From positions 27,067,212 through 27,131,211 of the forward strand of contig OY282609.1 in assembly GCA_958298945.1 (NCBI GenBank): a stretch of DNA of 64,000 nt. Direction: 5' to 3'. Position numbers and translations under genes: made by a program. This stretch comes from Atherix ibis (taxonomy: Eukaryota > Arthropoda > Insecta > Diptera > Athericidae). The stretch's first letter is position 1. Each line of letters opens with the position of its first letter. The notes below the pieces were generated by a model, which was given only the letters and a program-made list of their open reading frames with translations, was not told where the DNA came from and searched no databases. Positions 61,086 to 64,000 of this stretch are shown here, one piece after another.

Positions 61086-62327
61086 TCTTTCGAAAGTGTT
61101 TTCGCTGAGGACACCAAATTATATGAAAACTGACAAAACTAATGTTGCTTACAGATTGAATTAAATAGGCTATGCTAGATTCAAGAAGCTCAAAAAATAT
61201 AATATTTTTAATAAAACTAATATGAGTAATGAGTATTCAGATGGTAGAGCGAAATATCTAAACTGCCGCCTACACGGAAAATTATCGTCAATAAGTTTTT
61301 TTTATTTGGTGTTTAAATAAAAAAATTTCACAATTTAACTGATAATTGAACGAGAGAAATCTCTGGGAGTACAAACTCTTTATCTGCTTTTGACTAGAAA
61401 TGTTCAGTTGTTAGCAGAAATAGTTAAAATATGGCTAGAAATTGAATAAAATTATATTTCAACTAATAATAATATTAGTCATAGTACATGTATAGTTATT
61501 ACTTAAACAAATACCAAAATGTTAATAACTGAAGAATACATTTTTTTTATTTCCTTTTTTATTCAGTCATATTTTCTTTAAGGAGAATTTTTATTTTATT
61601 TTTAAGAATACTGTGCTAAAGAGTTATTAGTTGAATATTTTTAAAAATTAAATAAAAATTCTGATCAAAGAAAATACAGATCGACTATTATCTACAATTC
61701 ATTATTATTAAGAAAATTAAAATAAATTTCATCTAAGCTCACTTGGATACACTATACCGACTATTTACAATAACTGCTTACTACCTGTTTATATTTTTGA
61801 TTAGTTTCATTTCATACCAGATATGCGTAATTGACTTTTATGAACACGATAATCAGACCAGATAAATGCAGTTTTTTTTAAACAATTCAAAAAAATTGTG
61901 ATGCATTTTTGTTTTTCTTTGACTCTGTGAAGACCATTTAACAAAAAATTGTTATGAATCACTTTATTTTTATGTCTGAGAAAACAAATCTTGTTAATTT
62001 TGCAATTGTTTTTCTCTACCAAAATATGAATAATGCCTTTGAACTATTCTTTGATTAGCATTAATTTAGAATTAATTTGGGCAAGAAATTAACATTGAAA
62101 ATATAGAAAACAGAAAAATATCAGTAAAATTGTCTAATGTACCAATTCTGGATGAGGGAACACGGATTGATCATACCACAGTCATACATAATTTCCTCTT
62201 CGATAACCACAAATCTTGTCCCATATGTTAAGTAAATTTCTTTTAATTTCTATTCTCTTTTCAAGCACTCTTTCTAATTATTTCAAATTTATAAATACAC
62301 ACATTCTCCATAACATTTTACAGCTTG
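61086..62327. other. AT-rich DNA, no gene seen
   Basis: One 71-codon minus-strand frame (61,807-62,022) has no recognisable motif. Nothing else supported. Confidence 0.45.
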
Positions 62328-62329
62328 TA

Positions 62330-62358
62330 CCAGGTATATAAGCTTAAATCCGCTGTTT
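62330..62358 (+). repeat. Mariner terminal inverted repeat, left
   Basis: ccaggtatataagcttaaat and following bases to 62,358; pairs with 63,406-63,434 (27 of 29 positions). Confidence 0.93.
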
Positions 62359-62387
62359 TTTAAGTTTCATAGAAAACAAAAACAAGT

Positions 62388-63264
62388 TTATTCAATGTAC
62401 TTGCCTTCGCTAGCTACACATTTTTCCTATTTCTCGGGCAATTTGTGGATACTACGCCAAAAAAATGGCGTAGTATCCACTTCTCTTTCGAGGCAAACCC
62501 CTCATCAAGCCATTTTCGACCGTCTTCGTAAGAATCGAAGTGCTGCTCAGCGACCGCGTGGCCCATCAACAAAAACAGGTGGTAGTCGGAAGAGGCCGGG
62601 TCTGGGGGTGGGGTGGCACCTCCCAGTGCCACCAGGTTTCAATATCTCATAGTAGATAATACCTTGCTGATCCCACCAAACGCACAGTATCGTCTTCCGT
62701 CCGAAGCGATTTGGTCTTGGGGAAGATGAGGATGGTTGGCCGGGATAAACCCACGATTTCTTGCGTTTAGGATTCTCGAAATATATTCACTTTTCATTGC
62801 CTGTCACAATCCGATGCAGGAACGACTTTCTTTTTTGTCTGGCGAGCAGGATTTCGCATTTGTTTTGGCGTCGCTCCATCTGCCTATCGTTCAATTCATG
62901 CGGCACCCATTTTCCGATCTTTTCAATCTTCCCCATGGCACGCATATGCATGAAAATGGCTGGTTTAGTAACACCCAATTGCTCCGCGAGCATTTTTTTG
63001 CGATTGGGTATCGTCTTCGTCCAAAAGAGCCTGCAATTGATGGTCCTCAACCTTCCTAGGCCGATTTTCACGCTTCTTGTCCCACAAGTCAAAATTGCTG
63101 GCTTTGAACCGACGAAACCAATCTCGGCACGTTTTTTCCGATAAAGCACTGTCATCATAGGCCTCCATAAGTATTCGATGCGATTTGGCAGCCGATTTCT
63201 TTAAATTGAAGCTGAAAAGCAGAGCTACCCGTATATGCTCTTTTTCTGGCACAAAACTAGACAT
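62388..63264 (-). pseudogene. Mariner transposase, deleted and inactivated
   Basis: Start MSSFVPEKEHIRVALLFSFN (63,264), then the helix-turn-helix with KTCRDWFRRFKASNFDLWDK. After a frameshift near 63,020: LAEQLGVTKPAIFMHM and WVPHELNDRQMERR, then IVTGNEK followed by a stop. The first catalytic aspartate (TGDEKW) is asparagine and the next tryptophan codon is TGA. Later: PKRKKSWVYPGQPSSSSPRP and VWWDQQGIIYYEILKPG, then an abrupt jump to PDPASSDYHLFLLMGHAV, which holds the third aspartate. The skipped part normally contains the second aspartate, so the deletion removes it. It ends CVASEGKYIE. It resembles the mellifera-type mariners. Confidence 0.92.
62445..62480. repeat. Perfect 15-nt-arm hairpin in the mariner C-terminus
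   Basis: Arms 62,445-62,459 (gtggatactacgcca) and 62,466-62,480 are exact reverse complements around six A. It lies in the C-terminal coding region of the transposase and changes its reading. Confidence 0.95.
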
Positions 63265-63405
63265 GACTACCAAAGAAAAAATGCATGTTGTTGTAAAAAA
63301 TTGCTGACAATGTGCACTGATTAATGTTGACAGATGTCAAACTCATAAAAAAAAGTATGCCGTGTCCATGGCCGTTTAATACGATCACTAACGCCATTTA
63401 TGACC

Positions 63406-63434
63406 AAACAGCGGATTTAAGCTTATACTCCTGG
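63406..63434 (-). repeat. Mariner terminal inverted repeat, right
   Basis: Inverted partner of 62,330-62,358; ends ctcctgg before the TA. Confidence 0.93.
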
Positions 63435-63436
63435 TA

Positions 63437-64000
63437 ACTCTTCCCACCAATTAATAATCGACTAGTTTCCAAAAAATATCAAATTGCCTCACATATCCTT
63501 TGAAAATAACAATTATTATTTACGAAATTTATATGATTTAAAGTTGTTACGCGATTTTTCAACTTATACGAAAATCTTCAGAACGATTCTATGACGTTAG
63601 TCGCAAGGATTTACTGTACACGTAAAAATAAAAAACCTTTTTGCATAACACATTTAGAATAAACGTAATTATTTTTTGTTTCTTTAATATTTCACATTTT
63701 ATTGACCACCAAATTTCGTGATCAATTGTTTTGTCATTGACAATCCAAGTACACCCAAAATTATTGTGAATTAAAAGAAAATCATCAATTCACCTTGAAT
63801 AAGTTCGGCTCTGTAGTTTAGAAAGAGCGCCTTTTTATAGAAACAAATTATCCTAATTGAAATGTAATTTCTTGAGAAAGTTTTGTTTTAAGAAGTTCTC
63901 CTCTTCTATCGGGGAAAGTTCTCCCAACCCTTAAGCGTGGAGGAAGGGGGGGGGGGGGGGGTGGTAAGTTACAAAGGAGATAGTTAGTAGTCACAATCAA
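63437..64000. other. AT-rich DNA to the window end
   Basis: No gene recognised. A run of 16 G is at 63,946-63,961. Confidence 0.5.

Larger units (their letters stand above)
62328..63436 (-). mobile_element. Internally deleted mariner with intact ends
   Basis: The element proper is 62,330-63,434 (1,105 bp), flanked by TA on both sides (62,328-62,329 and 63,435-63,436). The 29-bp terminal inverted repeats start ccagg and share ataagcttaaatccgctg; they differ at two positions. It is about 180 bp shorter than a full mariner, matching the internal deletion seen in the protein. Confidence 0.93.

Noticed and set aside
63946..63961. Poly-G run and other C/G runs as regulatory G-quadruplex sites
   Set aside because: Single homopolymer runs with no arrangement of four separated G tracts were seen; simple slippage or sequencing artefacts are enough to explain them.

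Overview
This window looks like very AT-rich nuclear DNA from an insect, most likely a fly (Diptera). The support is one split gene with GT-AG introns that encodes an insect-type Na+/K+-ATPase beta subunit (nervana family), plus mariner transposons and jockey-, R1- and RNase H-type LINE relics. No bacterial operons, CRISPR arrays or rRNA genes were seen. The species cannot be named from the sequence.

Layout. Positions 1-2,860 are AT-rich DNA without a gene. Positions 2,936-7,640 are a satellite of 9-10 bp units (ccaattttt and variants) with a 200-N assembly gap; the very long reading frames there are artefacts of a period divisible by three. Positions 8,885-10,510 hold a scrambled LINE relic on the minus strand. 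Positions 16,012-43,931 hold the only confidently identified host gene, the nervana-like beta subunit on the plus strand. Two alternative first coding exons (16,012 and 29,457) both end in phase 1 and can join the same five downstream exons (42,322-43,931), predicting proteins of 323 and 324 residues that differ only in the cytoplasmic tail. The 26 kb first intron carries decayed reverse transcriptases, a DDE transposase relic, diverged tandem repeats and several hairpins.

Positions 45,374-64,000 are a transposon-rich flank: a 5' piece of an R1-like LINE, a mariner 3' end, a long jockey-like LINE (about 48,598-54,960) interrupted by a 213 bp patch of its own gag and a mariner, two more reverse-transcriptase relics, and a mariner with an internal deletion (62,330-63,434) that keeps its terminal inverted repeats and TA target duplication. 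A possible exon of an unidentified gene lies at 57,728-57,867.

All recognised transposon coding sequence is on the minus strand except one mariner fragment at 46.9 kb. Every element with enough sequence to judge is broken by stops, frameshifts, lost catalytic residues or deletions. A recurrent oddity is a set of near-perfect inverted repeats with 15-59 nt arms and short loops, both in non-coding DNA and inside transposon genes, which looks like the product of template-switch events. No new defence or biosynthetic system was found; the most unusual items are the hairpin series, the block-structured satellite and the gag patch inside the reverse transcriptase.
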